DNA from: Promethearchaeota archaeon
GTDB taxonomy: Archaea > Asgardarchaeota > Lokiarchaeia > Sigynarchaeales > SOKP01
DNA: 37,509 nucleotides
Assembly (NCBI GenBank): GCA_030620005.1
Contig: JAUXAJ010000012.1
Location: 1-37,509 of the forward strand
Direction: 5' to 3'
Of the stretch, positions 1 through 7,581 are shown piece by piece. A program made the translations under genes and the position numbers. Below the pieces are notes generated by a model that had not been told where the DNA came from, did no database searches, and saw only the letters and a list, made by a program, of their open reading frames with translations. How positions within the stretch are numbered: position 1 is the stretch's first letter; each line of letters begins with the position of its first letter.

Positions 1-8
1 GTTTTAAG

Positions 9-476
9 ATGAAACACGACTCTAAAGTTGAAGCAAATATTTTCAGGATACTAAAGGAAAAAGAAATTGAGTTTGAAGTAATAGAACATGAAGCTGTCTA
101 TACTAGTGAGGTTGCGGCAAAAGTTGCGGGTCACGATATAAATGAAGGTGTAAAATCGATCATAATGAAATCAAAACCCTCTGGTGAATTTGTTCTCGTG
201 TGTTTGCCAGGGGGAAAAAGAGTCGATAGCAAAAGAATGCGAGAAATTACAAGTTCAAGAAGGATTAGGTTTGCAACAGCAGATGAAGTAAAAGAACTAA
301 CAGGTTTGACAATTGGTTGCTGCTGTCCCTTTGGATACGATGTAAATATTAGGAGATTTATTGATAAAAGTCTTCACGATAAAAAAGATCTTTATTTTAA
401 TCCTGGAAGCCACACCAAGACAGTAAAACTAAAATCTTCTGATTTTAAAAAATTAGTAATAGGCGTTGAGTTTTAA
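9..476 (+). CDS. YbaK/EbsC-type aminoacyl-tRNA deacylase
   Basis: A 155-residue protein covering one complete YbaK/ProX-type editing domain. Members of this family hydrolyse mischarged aminoacyl-tRNA (for example Cys-tRNA-Pro or Ala-tRNA-Pro) in the cytoplasm. Visible hallmarks are the lysine after the second strand in EGVKSIIMK (K49), which in the family is the essential lysine, and the late glycine/proline loop GCCCPFG (103-109), the counterpart of the family GxxxPxG element. The three consecutive cysteines in that loop are unusual. The N-terminal KVEANIFRILKEKEIEFEVIEH stretch (positions 6-27) is typical of the family's first helix and strand. The ATG lies 9 bases from the window edge, so promoter and upstream neighbours cannot be judged. 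Which tRNA is edited cannot be told from sequence. The next gene is convergent. Confidence 0.85.
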   Translation: MKHDSKVEANIFRILKEKEIEFEVIEHEAVYTSEVAAKVAGHDINEGVKSIIMKSKPSGEFVLVCLPGGKRVDSKRMREITSSRRIRFATADEVKELTGLTIGCCCPFGYDVNIRRFIDKSLHDKKDLYFNPGSHTKTVKLKSSDFKKLVIGVEF

Positions 477-509
477 AGAACTTGTAAATCAACGTCGTCA
501 ATTGGAGCG

Positions 510-1865
510 TTATTTTCTCTGTAATATTATAGGAACCTCTTCGCCGGCTCCTTTCATTCTTCTTTTTAAAATCTCGGCTAATTCAGCTCTGACCCCTGCG
601 TATTCTGGATCCTTTACAAGATTATTCCTTTCGTGAATGTCGTTCTCAAGGTCGTATAAAAAATCTTCCATGTACGAATCACTATGAGAATTTAAATACC
701 CATTCATATTAGGTGCTCTAACAGAGTACTTCCATTTTTTCGTGCGAATTGCTCTGCCAACGTGAGATTCGCTAATTTGAATAAAGACATCTTGCTGCCA
801 ATTTGACGCATTGCCATTAATCAATTCTTGTAGAGGACGGCCTCTCATTTGCTCAGGAATGTCAATACCTGCTGCTCTTAATAATGTAGGTGGAAGATCG
901 ATCAAGCTGACAAGTTCTGAAACTCGTTTTCCTCCTTCAAAACCGGGGCCTTTTATTATCAATGGAACATGCACGGTTGCTTCGTGACAAGAACGTTTAT
1001 ATTCGTCATTTCTGGTCCGGAAATGACATCCGTGGTCGCTAGTAAAAAATATAATGGTATTATCAGAGATTTCCAATTCTTCCAGTTTATTTTGAATCCT
1101 TTTCGCGTTCATATCAATACTATTGCAACAACCCAGGTAATCTGGAAAATTTTCACGCCAATTACCTCGCGTACCCTCAAGATCTCCTGGCACCTTAAAA
1201 TCTTTAAATTTTTCCTTGCTTCCAACGGGACCTTCAAACACATTACGATCGTTTTGATGATGTGGTTCAAGGTAAGAGATAAACAGAAAGAACGGTTTTT
1301 TTCCTTCGCGAGTATCTAAATAATCTATCGCGAAATCTGTTAAGCAATCAACTCGATATCCTTTAAATTCAACCTTGTTCATGTCACCATCGAAAAGATA
1401 TCCATCGTATCCATGCGAAGTGAATTCAAGTATATCAGAAGCAAGCCAAAAATCCTTGTAGCCACCCCTTCGTTCAGGAGGAATTGGTTTATTCCTGTAC
1501 GAAATTTTCTTTCTTTTAACCTCTTTAGAACGCAGAATTGTACTCGCAAGATGCCATTTTCCTATATAACCTACTTCATATCCACTATTAGAAAAATAGT
1601 TTGCAATATTCTTGTTAGTAATAGGGAGGGATATCCCATTAATATAACAACCCGTTTCTGTAGCATGCACGCCCGTTTGTAAGCAAGCTCTCGCAGGACC
1701 ACATACCGGCTGACACGTAAAAGAGCTCTCGAAAAGCACGCCTTCTTCAGCCAATTTATCAAGATTTGGAGTGACATTTATCTCTTTACTATATTCATCG
1801 TAGCATCCTAAAGTATCATGTCTCTGCTGGTCAGAAAATATAAAAACAATGTTAGGTTTTTTCAT
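510..1865 (-). CDS. type I sulfatase (arylsulfatase/phosphonate monoester hydrolase family)
   Basis: A 451-residue alkaline-phosphatase-superfamily sulfatase. It starts NIVFIFSDQQRHDTLGCYD, where D12 (with Q13) is the first metal ligand, and carries the sulfatase signature CGPARACLQTG at 55-65, in which C55 would be converted to formylglycine. The second metal site is SDHG in FFTSDHGCH. The length is that of a compact single-domain sulfatase. There is no signal peptide or membrane segment, so the product should be cytoplasmic, whereas most secreted sulfatases have one. The substrate could be a sulfate ester or a phosphonate monoester and is not resolved. No formylglycine-generating enzyme or anaerobic sulfatase-maturating enzyme is encoded in this window, so maturation must come from elsewhere. 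The ATG at 1863-1865 lacks a clear Shine-Dalgarno sequence. It is convergent with the upstream YbaK-type gene. Confidence 0.9.
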   Translation of the reverse strand: MKKPNIVFIFSDQQRHDTLGCYDEYSKEINVTPNLDKLAEEGVLFESSFTCQPVCGPARACLQTGVHATETGCYINGISLPITNKNIANYFSNSGYEVGYIGKWHLASTILRSKEVKRKKISYRNKPIPPERRGGYKDFWLASDILEFTSHGYDGYLFDGDMNKVEFKGYRVDCLTDFAIDYLDTREGKKPFFLFISYLEPHHQNDRNVFEGPVGSKEKFKDFKVPGDLEGTRGNWRENFPDYLGCCNSIDMNAKRIQNKLEELEISDNTIIFFTSDHGCHFRTRNDEYKRSCHEATVHVPLIIKGPGFEGGKRVSELVSLIDLPPTLLRAAGIDIPEQMRGRPLQELINGNASNWQQDVFIQISESHVGRAIRTKKWKYSVRAPNMNGYLNSHSDSYMEDFLYDLENDIHERNNLVKDPEYAGVRAELAEILKRRMKGAGEEVPIILQRK

Positions 1866-1897
1866 TTTGATTAATAATTGTTGATTTCATTTATTAT

Positions 1898-2110
1898 TTA
1901 CCTCAATTCTCTTATCAATTCTGAATAGAGTCTTGTTATCATCCCAAAGGAAGGGCCACACATGAGTTTAAAGAATTTGTTTGAGAAATTCCTCATAAGG
2001 TTCAAATTATTTCGTGGAAGGATTTTTAGCTTATTATACCCCAAATCAAGATATTCAAGTGCTATAAGGCGATCTAAAGATTTTAGGAGTTTTGGAAAAA
2101 AGAGGGGTAA
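1898..2110 (-). pseudogene. leucine-rich-repeat gene remnant
   Basis: On the minus strand this intergenic stretch keeps an open frame of about 70 codons that has no start codon and is preceded by an in-frame TGA at 2111-2113. It reads ALEYLDLGYNKLKILP, an LRR unit of the LxxLxLxxNxLxxLP type, preceded by a less clear half repeat (KLLKSLDRL) and ending at a TAA at 1898-1900. I infer the decayed C-terminal end of an LRR protein. A similar, apparently intact LRR C-terminus lies at the right edge of the window. Confidence 0.55.
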
Positions 2111-2244
2111 TCATTTATAGGTATTTTTTTTCAATTAACCAATAATTTTTTATTATCATGTAGTTCAAATCATGATACCGCACGATACATCGAAGTACGC
2201 GGGAGAAGGAAAAAATGTCGATAGTGTCCGCTAAACACATCCCC

Positions 2245-3000
2245 TTAAGTGGTAACGACTCCATCTAATATAGCAAAGTCTGCTCCTTTTTTGATGTGCA
2301 TGCCACTGGTTAGCTTGTAGTAACCAATTGCACTACGAGGTAGCCCTGGTTTAACTCCAGTTAATTTTCCACTCTCGATTTTCTCGTATGCGACAAATTC
2401 ATTTGCAAAAAATTTGCCTGCTTGCGGAGCAGGATCATGAATAATAAGCATATTTTTCTTCTTTTTTTCTTTTTCATCAATGCCAAATCCAACCAAAGTA
2501 ACCCAGTGCCCCCCGTTCCTATGATATTCGTCCGTCTCGGATTTATATTTGTACCAGCCGATATTAAGCCAGGCTACTGAATTGCCCAATATACCTTGCT
2601 TAACCCAGTTCATATCGGGAACCTTCTTCCGTGTTTTAAACTCCTTTGGATGCTTCCCCCATCCCTGATATTCCAAGCGCGAGTACTGATATCCTCGCTT
2701 TTTAACGTACTGAGAAACGCCATTAAGCACCCCGCTCACTTTAGTTCCATTCTTTATGCTTGTATTCATATATTTTTTTGAACCTAATATTCGAGCCATC
2801 TCTAATTGGGCGGTCTTTTCGTCTGATGCTATAGGAATCAGCTTTGGAAATCCATTCTTTCCAAGCCACATAAATGAATTGGACACGGAAACTGGAGCAC
2901 AGTATTGCTTGCCACCGTCAGGTAAATTCCCATCTGGATCTGTTTGCGTCAAATCCGGGGTGTTCATTATCTTTTTGGTGAATTTATTAGATTCACTCAT
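2245..3000 (-). CDS. C39/papain-like cysteine peptidase-like protein
   Basis: The open frame reaches 3090, but the first 30 codons are AT-rich and overlap a decayed GTPase fragment, so I place the start at the ATG at 2998-3000 (MSESNKF). A further ATG at 2967 (MNTPDL) is also possible. In the long numbering the protein has a catalytic-type KQYCAPVSVSNSFMWL segment (C64), a GGHWVTLVGFG strand (H195) and IHDPAP (D219). The order Cys...His...Asp is that of papain-like C39-type peptidases. The Gln is only two residues before the Cys, unlike the usual oxyanion Gln spacing, so activity is not certain. No signal peptide is seen with the chosen start. If the longer start were used, the N-terminus would be a short basic/hydrophobic helix that might anchor it. 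The substrate is unknown. Confidence 0.6.
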   Translation of the reverse strand: MSESNKFTKKIMNTPDLTQTDPDGNLPDGGKQYCAPVSVSNSFMWLGKNGFPKLIPIASDEKTAQLEMARILGSKKYMNTSIKNGTKVSGVLNGVSQYVKKRGYQYSRLEYQGWGKHPKEFKTRKKVPDMNWVKQGILGNSVAWLNIGWYKYKSETDEYHRNGGHWVTLVGFGIDEKEKKKKNMLIIHDPAPQAGKFFANEFVAYEKIESGKLTGVKPGLPRSAIGYYKLTSGMHIKKGADFAILDGVVTT

Positions 3001-3086
3001 CCTTAAAAATCTTCTAATGATTTTTAACTTTTTCAAAAAAATGAACTTCATTATTACAATTATTTGATTTAAATTAATACTTGAAA

Positions 3087-3245
3087 TCAATCAATAAATC
3101 TCTTAATCGCTTCATGAAAACTATTATAGATGTTTTTCTGCTTTTCGTAAATGGCGCAAGTTTTATAAACGACGAGATCGCGATTAATTCCCATCTCTCT
3201 TAATATTTCTTCAAAATCTTCTACACTTATAGTTTCTGGAAGGTC
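3087..3245 (-). pseudogene. Ras-like GTPase C-terminal remnant
   Basis: Read on the minus strand, these 53 codons begin DLPETISVEDFEEIL just after an in-frame TAA (3246-3248) and continue to VVYKTCAIYEKQKNIYNSF and a TGA at 3087-3089. The layout matches the end of a small GTPase: the part right after the NKxD motif, a helix, a strand carrying a G5-like TCA (for the usual TSA), then the last helix. Everything upstream (P-loop, switches, NKxD) is missing, replaced by unrelated sequence. I infer a truncated gene, not a functional one. Confidence 0.5.
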
Positions 3246-3342
3246 TTATATTTAGTTTAACCTTCTAATTATTTATAAAATATTGGTAATATTTAGTTAT
3301 AAGGGTTTGCTTTCTGGAGGGCAATATAAATTAATTACATGA

Positions 3343-3546
3343 AAAACAAGTATTTCATTTTTTGAACCATCCGCATCAGTGCGACTGGCTAAAGAGCTAT
3401 TCAAAAGATATACTGCTGACACAATTAAAGATATAAGAGCGAACGAATTTAAAAATTTCAGGAGAAGATTGAGATCTCGTGAAGCTCGCGAAGTTTTTAA
3501 GGCGTTTTTCGAGCGTAGAAAACCCGATTTCTCTAAATTTAGTTAA
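3343..3546 (+). pseudogene. enoyl-CoA hydratase/isomerase C-terminal remnant
   Basis: The frame opens after a TGA at 3340-3342 and has no start codon. It reads SVRLAKELFKRY in the first part and SREAREVFKAFFERRKPDF at the end, followed by a TAA at 3544-3546. The latter is the characteristic last helix of the crotonase family (SEDxxEGxxAFxEKRKPxF). Active-site and CoA-binding parts, which lie in the first two thirds of the fold, are absent. Probably a relic left by a deletion next to the AOR operon. Confidence 0.5.
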
Positions 3547-3604
3547 ATTTTATTTTTATTTTAAATTTTATTTTAGTTTATCTTTTTATCAATTTGAAAA
3601 AAGA

Positions 3605-3640
3605 AATATTTTTAAACGAACTCGTTTCAATTGTATATTG
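3605..3640 (+). promoter_or_regulatory. AOR operon promoter region with inverted repeat
   Basis: A TATA-like AAATATTTTTA (3605-3613) is followed directly by a perfect inverted repeat AAACGAACTCGTTT (3614-3627), six-base arms around two bases. A second TATA-like TGTATATTG lies at 3630-3638. The first box would put transcription start near 3635, the second near 3660. In either case the palindrome sits where a repressor or activator could act. This is sequence inference only. Confidence 0.4.
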
Positions 3641-3678
3641 TAATTTAATAAAAGAATTTAACAAAAGAGGTGAAAAAT

Positions 3679-5415
3679 ATGCCTAAAAAAATTATAAGAG
3701 TAGACATGAGTAATCTTAAAACCAGTTTTGAAGACTTCCCAGAAGGTTATCAAGCGCTAGGTGGTCGAGGACTCACTTCAACAATAATAGCAAAGGAAGT
3801 GCCTCCCATGTGCAATCCTTTAGGACCTCACAATAAAATTGTTCTAGCACCAGGAATAGTTACAGGAACAAGCGCTCCAAGTTCTGGTAGAATTTCTGTT
3901 GGTGGTAAATCACCTTTAACTGGAGGGATTAAGGAAGCTAACGCTGGGACCAATTTTGCCCAAAAATTAGCGAGGTTGCGAATAGCAGCCATAATTATAG
4001 AAGGTCAAAGCAAGGGAGATGATTATTATCTTCTTAAAGTTACTAATGACGGCTGCGAATTAACCAATGCTAATAAATGGAGTGGAAGAGGGCTTTACGA
4101 AGTTTACAAGGAACTTTTTCAAGAATTTGGGGATAAAGTTGGAATTTGCGGGGTTGGAATTGCCGCTGAATTGCGTGGAGCTGCTTCAGGACTTGCCTTT
4201 AACGACCCTGAAGGTTTACCAAGCAGATACGCGGGAAGAGGTGGACTTGGCGCCGTGTTGGCATCTAAAGGATTAAAATTCATTATTGTGGATGAAACGG
4301 GCGCTCCTGGTGTTGAAATAAAGAACGAAGAAATATTTAAAAAAGGTACCAAGAAACTCTTTGACGCGTTAACCTCACACGATGTTACCAAACCAGGTGG
4401 AGCTCTAAACTCTTATGGTACGGCTGTATTAGTCAATATTATAAACGAAGCAGGGGGACTACCCCAGAGAAACTTTTCTAGTGGCCAAGATGATAGATCA
4501 TCGAATGTATCTGGCGAGAAGAAAGCCGAAGAGGTAAAGAAAAGAGGAGGCACGCGCCCTCACGCTTGCCATTCAGGTTGCGTCATTCAATGTAGTGAGA
4601 TTTGGACGAAGCCTGATGGAAGTCAACCCGTTGGTGTATTGGAGTACGAATCAATATGGGCTCTTGGTCCAAATTCTGGAATTTATGATCTAGATGAGAT
4701 CGGAGAACTTAATCGCGCGTGTAACGATTTAGGGCTAGATACGATAGAAGCAGGCGATACGATTGCCGTGGCAATGGAAGGAGGATTATTGAAATTTGGA
4801 GACGGGAAGAAAGCATTGGAAATTTTAGAAGAGATTCGCAAGAAAACGCCTTTAGGAAGAATTATTACTAACGGAACGGAGTTTACGGGAAAAGCATTTG
4901 GGGTAACAAGGATTCCTACTGTAAAAGGTCAAGGTTTACCTGCTTATGACCCACGTGCTATTAAGGGTATTGGCGTAACTTATGCTACTACACCAATGGG
5001 AGCAGATCACACAGCAGGATACGCAATCGCTCCAGAAATAATGGGCGTGGGAGGAAAAGCCGATCCCCTGGATACTAAGAAGGCAGAGATATCTCGTAAC
5101 TTACAGGTAGCAACGGCGGCTGTTGATGCAGCAGGGTATTGTCTTTTCATAGCCTTTGCCATCCTTGATATCCCTGAAGGCTTAGAAGGAGTAGTAGAAT
5201 CACTTAACGGCGTGTTAGGTACAAGTCTGACTGTAGATGACGTAGGTCCAATTGGAATGTCTATCATTAAGACCGAAATGGAATTTAATAAAGCTGCGGG
5301 ATTTACTTCGTTAGACGATAGACTTCCTGAATTCTTTAACGAAGAAAAACTCCCACCACATAATGTAACTTTTGAAGTTTCTGACGAGGAATTAGACAAG
5401 GTTTTCGACTTTTAA
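3679..5415 (+). CDS. aldehyde:ferredoxin oxidoreductase family protein
   Basis: A 578-residue tungsten/molybdenum bis-pterin oxidoreductase of the AOR family, expected to oxidise aldehydes or related carbonyls in the cytoplasm and reduce ferredoxin. I chose the ATG at 3679 because GAGGTG (3667-3672) is correctly spaced as its Shine-Dalgarno; an in-frame GTG at 3670 lies inside that site. Signatures are the N-terminal KKIIRVDMSN and YQALGGRGL, the pterin-contacting SSGRISVGGKSPLTGG (about 68-83), and the 4Fe-4S cysteines C297, C301, C305 (ACHSGCVIQC) and C488 (AAGYC). The cluster motif is C-x3-C-x3-C instead of the C-x2-C-x3-C of the classical enzyme, which suggests a different subfamily from classical Pyrococcus AOR. 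The family domain is full length. It leads a three-gene operon with two beta-grasp genes. Confidence 0.92.
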   Translation: MPKKIIRVDMSNLKTSFEDFPEGYQALGGRGLTSTIIAKEVPPMCNPLGPHNKIVLAPGIVTGTSAPSSGRISVGGKSPLTGGIKEANAGTNFAQKLARLRIAAIIIEGQSKGDDYYLLKVTNDGCELTNANKWSGRGLYEVYKELFQEFGDKVGICGVGIAAELRGAASGLAFNDPEGLPSRYAGRGGLGAVLASKGLKFIIVDETGAPGVEIKNEEIFKKGTKKLFDALTSHDVTKPGGALNSYGTAVLVNIINEAGGLPQRNFSSGQDDRSSNVSGEKKAEEVKKRGGTRPHACHSGCVIQCSEIWTKPDGSQPVGVLEYESIWALGPNSGIYDLDEIGELNRACNDLGLDTIEAGDTIAVAMEGGLLKFGDGKKALEILEEIRKKTPLGRIITNGTEFTGKAFGVTRIPTVKGQGLPAYDPRAIKGIGVTYATTPMGADHTAGYAIAPEIMGVGGKADPLDTKKAEISRNLQVATAAVDAAGYCLFIAFAILDIPEGLEGVVESLNGVLGTSLTVDDVGPIGMSIIKTEMEFNKAAGFTSLDDRLPEFFNEEKLPPHNVTFEVSDEELDKVFDF

Positions 5416-5428
5416 GGGTTAACACGAG

Positions 5429-5716
5429 ATGCCCATAACTGTAAAATTGTTTGGCGATTTAAGAAAAAAAATAGGTCGTGAGACCCCAAAGGGGGGCGTT
5501 CCGATCACTTTAAATCTAGACAGCAAAGGAATAACGGCAATACGCGATATCCTTGAAAAGCTCGCAATACAAGAAAGCGAAGTTAGCCATATCTTTGTAA
5601 GTGGAAAGTATTCTGGACCAGGAAAGAAGGTAAAAAATGGAGAGCGAGTTGGATTATTCCCAAAGAACATGGGATTGCTATATAAATGGTATTTTAACAA
5701 GGAAGAAGATGACTGA
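5429..5716 (+). CDS. MoaD/ThiS-like beta-grasp protein lacking C-terminal GG
   Basis: A 95-residue protein starting MPITVKLFGDLRKKIG, the typical first hairpin and helix of MoaD/ThiS/ubiquitin-like sulfur carriers. The MoaD-like part runs to GERVGLFPKN (about residue 80), the place where carriers end in a di-glycine tail. Here the chain continues with MGLLYKWYFNKEEDD and has no GG, so it cannot be adenylated and thiocarboxylated in the usual way. It may be a structural or regulatory partner of the AOR enzyme. It follows the AOR stop by 13 bases and overlaps the next gene by 8 bases, so it is co-translated. Confidence 0.75.
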   Translation: MPITVKLFGDLRKKIGRETPKGGVPITLNLDSKGITAIRDILEKLAIQESEVSHIFVSGKYSGPGKKVKNGERVGLFPKNMGLLYKWYFNKEEDD

Positions 5717-5957
5717 GAGCAATACTATTACCGTTACTATTAAATTTTTTGCGAACTTAAGAGAATATGGGCCAAAAAAGTCAGAAGAATTGTTTCCTAA
5801 GGGGAGTATCATCAAAACAATTCTCGAAAAATACAAGATCCCAAAAGAAGAAAAAAATCTGATAATCATGGTTAATGGAAGACCACACCAAAAAACTAAT
5901 CGTGTTCTCGCAAATAACGATATCGTTGCTGTTTTCCCTCCTATTGGTGGAGGCTAA
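5709..5957 (+). CDS. MoaD/ThiS-like sulfur carrier with GG tail
   Basis: I start this gene at the ATG at 5709 (MTESNTITVTIKFFANLREY), preceded by GGAAGAAG and overlapping the previous stop. A longer in-frame ORF from 5637 lies entirely within the preceding gene. The 82-residue product has the MoaD pattern, with VKFFANLREYG-like first strand and helix and the C-terminal FPPIGGG. The terminal glycines are those that a MoeB/E1-like enzyme would activate so that the protein can deliver sulfur, most likely for the dithiolene of the pterin used by the AOR encoded upstream. A role as a ubiquitin-like modifier is an alternative that sequence cannot exclude. It is the last gene of the operon. Confidence 0.85.
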   Translation: MTESNTITVTIKFFANLREYGPKKSEELFPKGSIIKTILEKYKIPKEEKNLIIMVNGRPHQKTNRVLANNDIVAVFPPIGGG

Positions 5958-6266
5958 TCATGCATTGTGAGTACATGCCAATTAACTTTTTTTTTTTTTT
6001 GTAAATCTGCTATTTTTGTTTTTTTCTCAAAATGCCTAAATTTTTAAAAAAAAGACATTTTCATATTACTTACAGACCCTCCTTGGCAATTATTAATCGC
6101 TTTCTAGAAGGTATAAAGCGGTATGAAGGTAACATTTCGTGTAATTGCTGAATTTTAAAAAAGGAATGTTATATTGCAACTGGGTTGCTGATCCTTCTAT
6201 AAAAAAATAAAAAAACTTGTTAGACCTAAAAGGAATAATTGCCCCAAAATCTTTATATCTTATTTT
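5958..6266. other. intergenic, no gene seen
   Basis: Between the AOR operon and the convergent SRPBCC gene. Apart from the T-tract at 5987-6000, I see only AT-rich sequence, with no convincing open frame or structured RNA. Confidence 0.6.
5987..6000 (+). terminator. poly-T terminator of the AOR operon
   Basis: Fourteen consecutive T on the coding strand lie 30 bases after the last stop codon of the AOR operon. Archaeal RNA polymerase terminates at such T-tracts without needing a strong hairpin, and only a weak GCAT/ATGC stem precedes it. Confidence 0.7.
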
Positions 6267-6677
6267 TTATTTTTTAAATTCGTCCGGATTTCCCCCAGAT
6301 TGAAGGTATTCTGCGTATTTTTTCAAACTATCTAATAACATTTCACCCGCCACACCGAGAACGGCTTCTTGTTCGGGTTTATCAAATCCTACTTTTATCG
6401 TAACTTCGCATTTGTCGCCCTTTGGCGTCATGAAGTAATCCAACCCAGACATGTAGGTTCCTTCAAATGTTTGAGAAATCTTTTCGTTTTCAACCAATTC
6501 CACCGTGTTAGATATGAAATCTCCCACTGTAGATTTAACAGAAAACTTGTTTTCTTCGAGTTCTTCTATATCCTTAACAGTAATATTCCATTTAGGAAAA
6601 TTTGGCCCATCAGATAAGATCCCATACACAATCTCTACGGGCGCATTAATTTCAGTTTTTTTCTCAGTACTTGGCAT
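6267..6677 (-). CDS. SRPBCC (START/polyketide-cyclase-like) protein
   Basis: A 136-residue single-domain protein with the SRPBCC start pattern: a first strand EKKTEINAPVEIVYGILSD, then GPNFPKWNITVKDIEEL, alternating strands such as GDFISNTVELVEN and EVTIKVGFDKP, and a long C-terminal helix (LDSLKKYAEYLQ). This helix-grip fold makes a hydrophobic cavity for lipids or small ligands. No catalytic residues are recognisable, so binding or cyclase-type chemistry cannot be told apart. Soluble and cytoplasmic by absence of a signal. It is monocistronic and convergent with the AOR operon. Confidence 0.8.
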   Translation of the reverse strand: MPSTEKKTEINAPVEIVYGILSDGPNFPKWNITVKDIEELEENKFSVKSTVGDFISNTVELVENEKISQTFEGTYMSGLDYFMTPKGDKCEVTIKVGFDKPEQEAVLGVAGEMLLDSLKKYAEYLQSGGNPDEFKK

Positions 6678-6856
6678 TAAATTCGCTTATTGTTAATTTT
6701 AAATTGTATAAGAAAGATATAAGATATTTTCTTTTATAATAATTATGAATATGAATAGGAAAAAAATAGAAAAAGAAAAACACCTTTTAAAAGCGTTAAA
6801 AGATTGTTATTAATACTAAGGGACACAAGTATTTAGTTTAGATATTAAATAAGAAG

Positions 6857-6895
6857 AAAAAAAAAATAGGTAATTAACTTGAAAAGCTCGCTTTT
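6857..6895 (-). terminator. histone gene terminator
   Basis: Just after the histone stop, on the minus strand, there is a short inverted repeat AAAAGCTCGCTTTT (6882-6895) followed by a run of ten T (plus-strand A at 6857-6866). This fits an archaeal T-tract terminator. Confidence 0.5.
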
Positions 6896-6899
6896 AAGA

Positions 6900-7112
6900 T
6901 TACAATAATTTCATTGCCAGGTCCATATCATTAAGAGTCAACTTCTTTCTTCCAGCATGTCTTGTCATTTCGAGAGCCTTATTAGTCATGTTTTTAGCAA
7001 GTTTTTCTAAAAAAACGATTAAAGCATCTACAGCGTCTCGAGCGACCATTTCAGCACCATTATCCTTCATTAATTTTCGAATTGGGGACCAAGCAAAAAT
7101 TTTTTTTGCCAT
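6900..7112 (-). CDS. archaeal histone
   Basis: A 70-residue single histone-fold protein, the usual length for archaeal nucleosomal histones that dimerise and wrap DNA. It shows the short first helix with PIRKLMKDNGAEMVA, the long central helix DAVDALIVFLEKLAKNMTNKA, and the diagnostic HAGRKKLTLNDMDLA near the C-terminus, with the RK-T pair used for DNA contact. It has no N- or C-terminal tail. GGAGG (7124-7128) lies 11 bases before the ATG. A TATA box (CTTTATAAAA, 7148-7159 on the minus strand) lies about 40 bases upstream, so the leader is short. It is monocistronic with its own terminator. Confidence 0.95.
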   Translation of the reverse strand: MAKKIFAWSPIRKLMKDNGAEMVARDAVDALIVFLEKLAKNMTNKALEMTRHAGRKKLTLNDMDLAMKLL

Positions 7113-7147
7113 ATTTTATCATTCCTCCACTTTTAAATTTTTAATAA

Positions 7148-7159
7148 TTTTTATAAAGT
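7148..7159 (-). promoter_or_regulatory. TATA box of the histone gene
   Basis: On the minus strand ACTTTATAAAAA lies about 40 bases before the histone ATG. Transcription would begin roughly 25 bases downstream, leaving a short leader that still contains the GGAGG site. Confidence 0.5.
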
Positions 7160-7581
7160 TCACATTTTTTAATTTTAACTTTATTAAATAATAATACTTG
7201 TTTCAAATATTTAAAGATTACGGTAGATTTTCGAAAAAATGTGTTTGGGTTAATAATTTTATCCGATCGACAAAATTGCGAAGTTATAGAAGAAAGCTCA
7301 CGAGACATTATTCGGGCTGTTAGCTCTGAGATTTTTACATGAAATCGATCGTTCAAGCTTAACACGCTAATTTACTTGATTGATCAATTAAGATTTTAAG
7401 ATTACTTTGCTCATTAAACTAATTGGCTTCAATTTTTAGAGTTATTTATAAAAAGTTTTTATTCTTTTGTCTGTCATTTAAATTTATGAATTCTTATCGA
7501 ATTTTTTATCAAGTTTGCTTGAAATCACGTTAATTATTTAAAATCCCATATTTTTTAGGGCATTAAACTTTTATTAATTCA
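7160..7581. other. intergenic, no confident gene
   Basis: AT-rich spacer between the divergent histone and MFS genes. A plus-strand frame ending at about 7340 without a start reads RQNCEVIEESSRDIIRAV and looks weakly protein-like. I could not assign it to a family, so I do not call a gene. TATA-like sequences before 7582 may serve the transporter. Confidence 0.4.

Noticed and set aside
3001..3090. Extended N-terminus of the cysteine peptidase ORF
   Set aside because: AT-rich low-complexity codons that run into the decayed GTPase fragment; the ATG at 3000 starts the region that looks like real protein.
5637..5708. Upstream extension of the second MoaD-like ORF
   Set aside because: It lies wholly inside the preceding gene in another frame; the ATG at 5709 with GGAAGAAG in front begins the conserved domain.
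7141..7365. 74-codon minus-strand ORF upstream of the histone gene
   Set aside because: No family resemblance or ribosome binding site, and it would cover the histone promoter.
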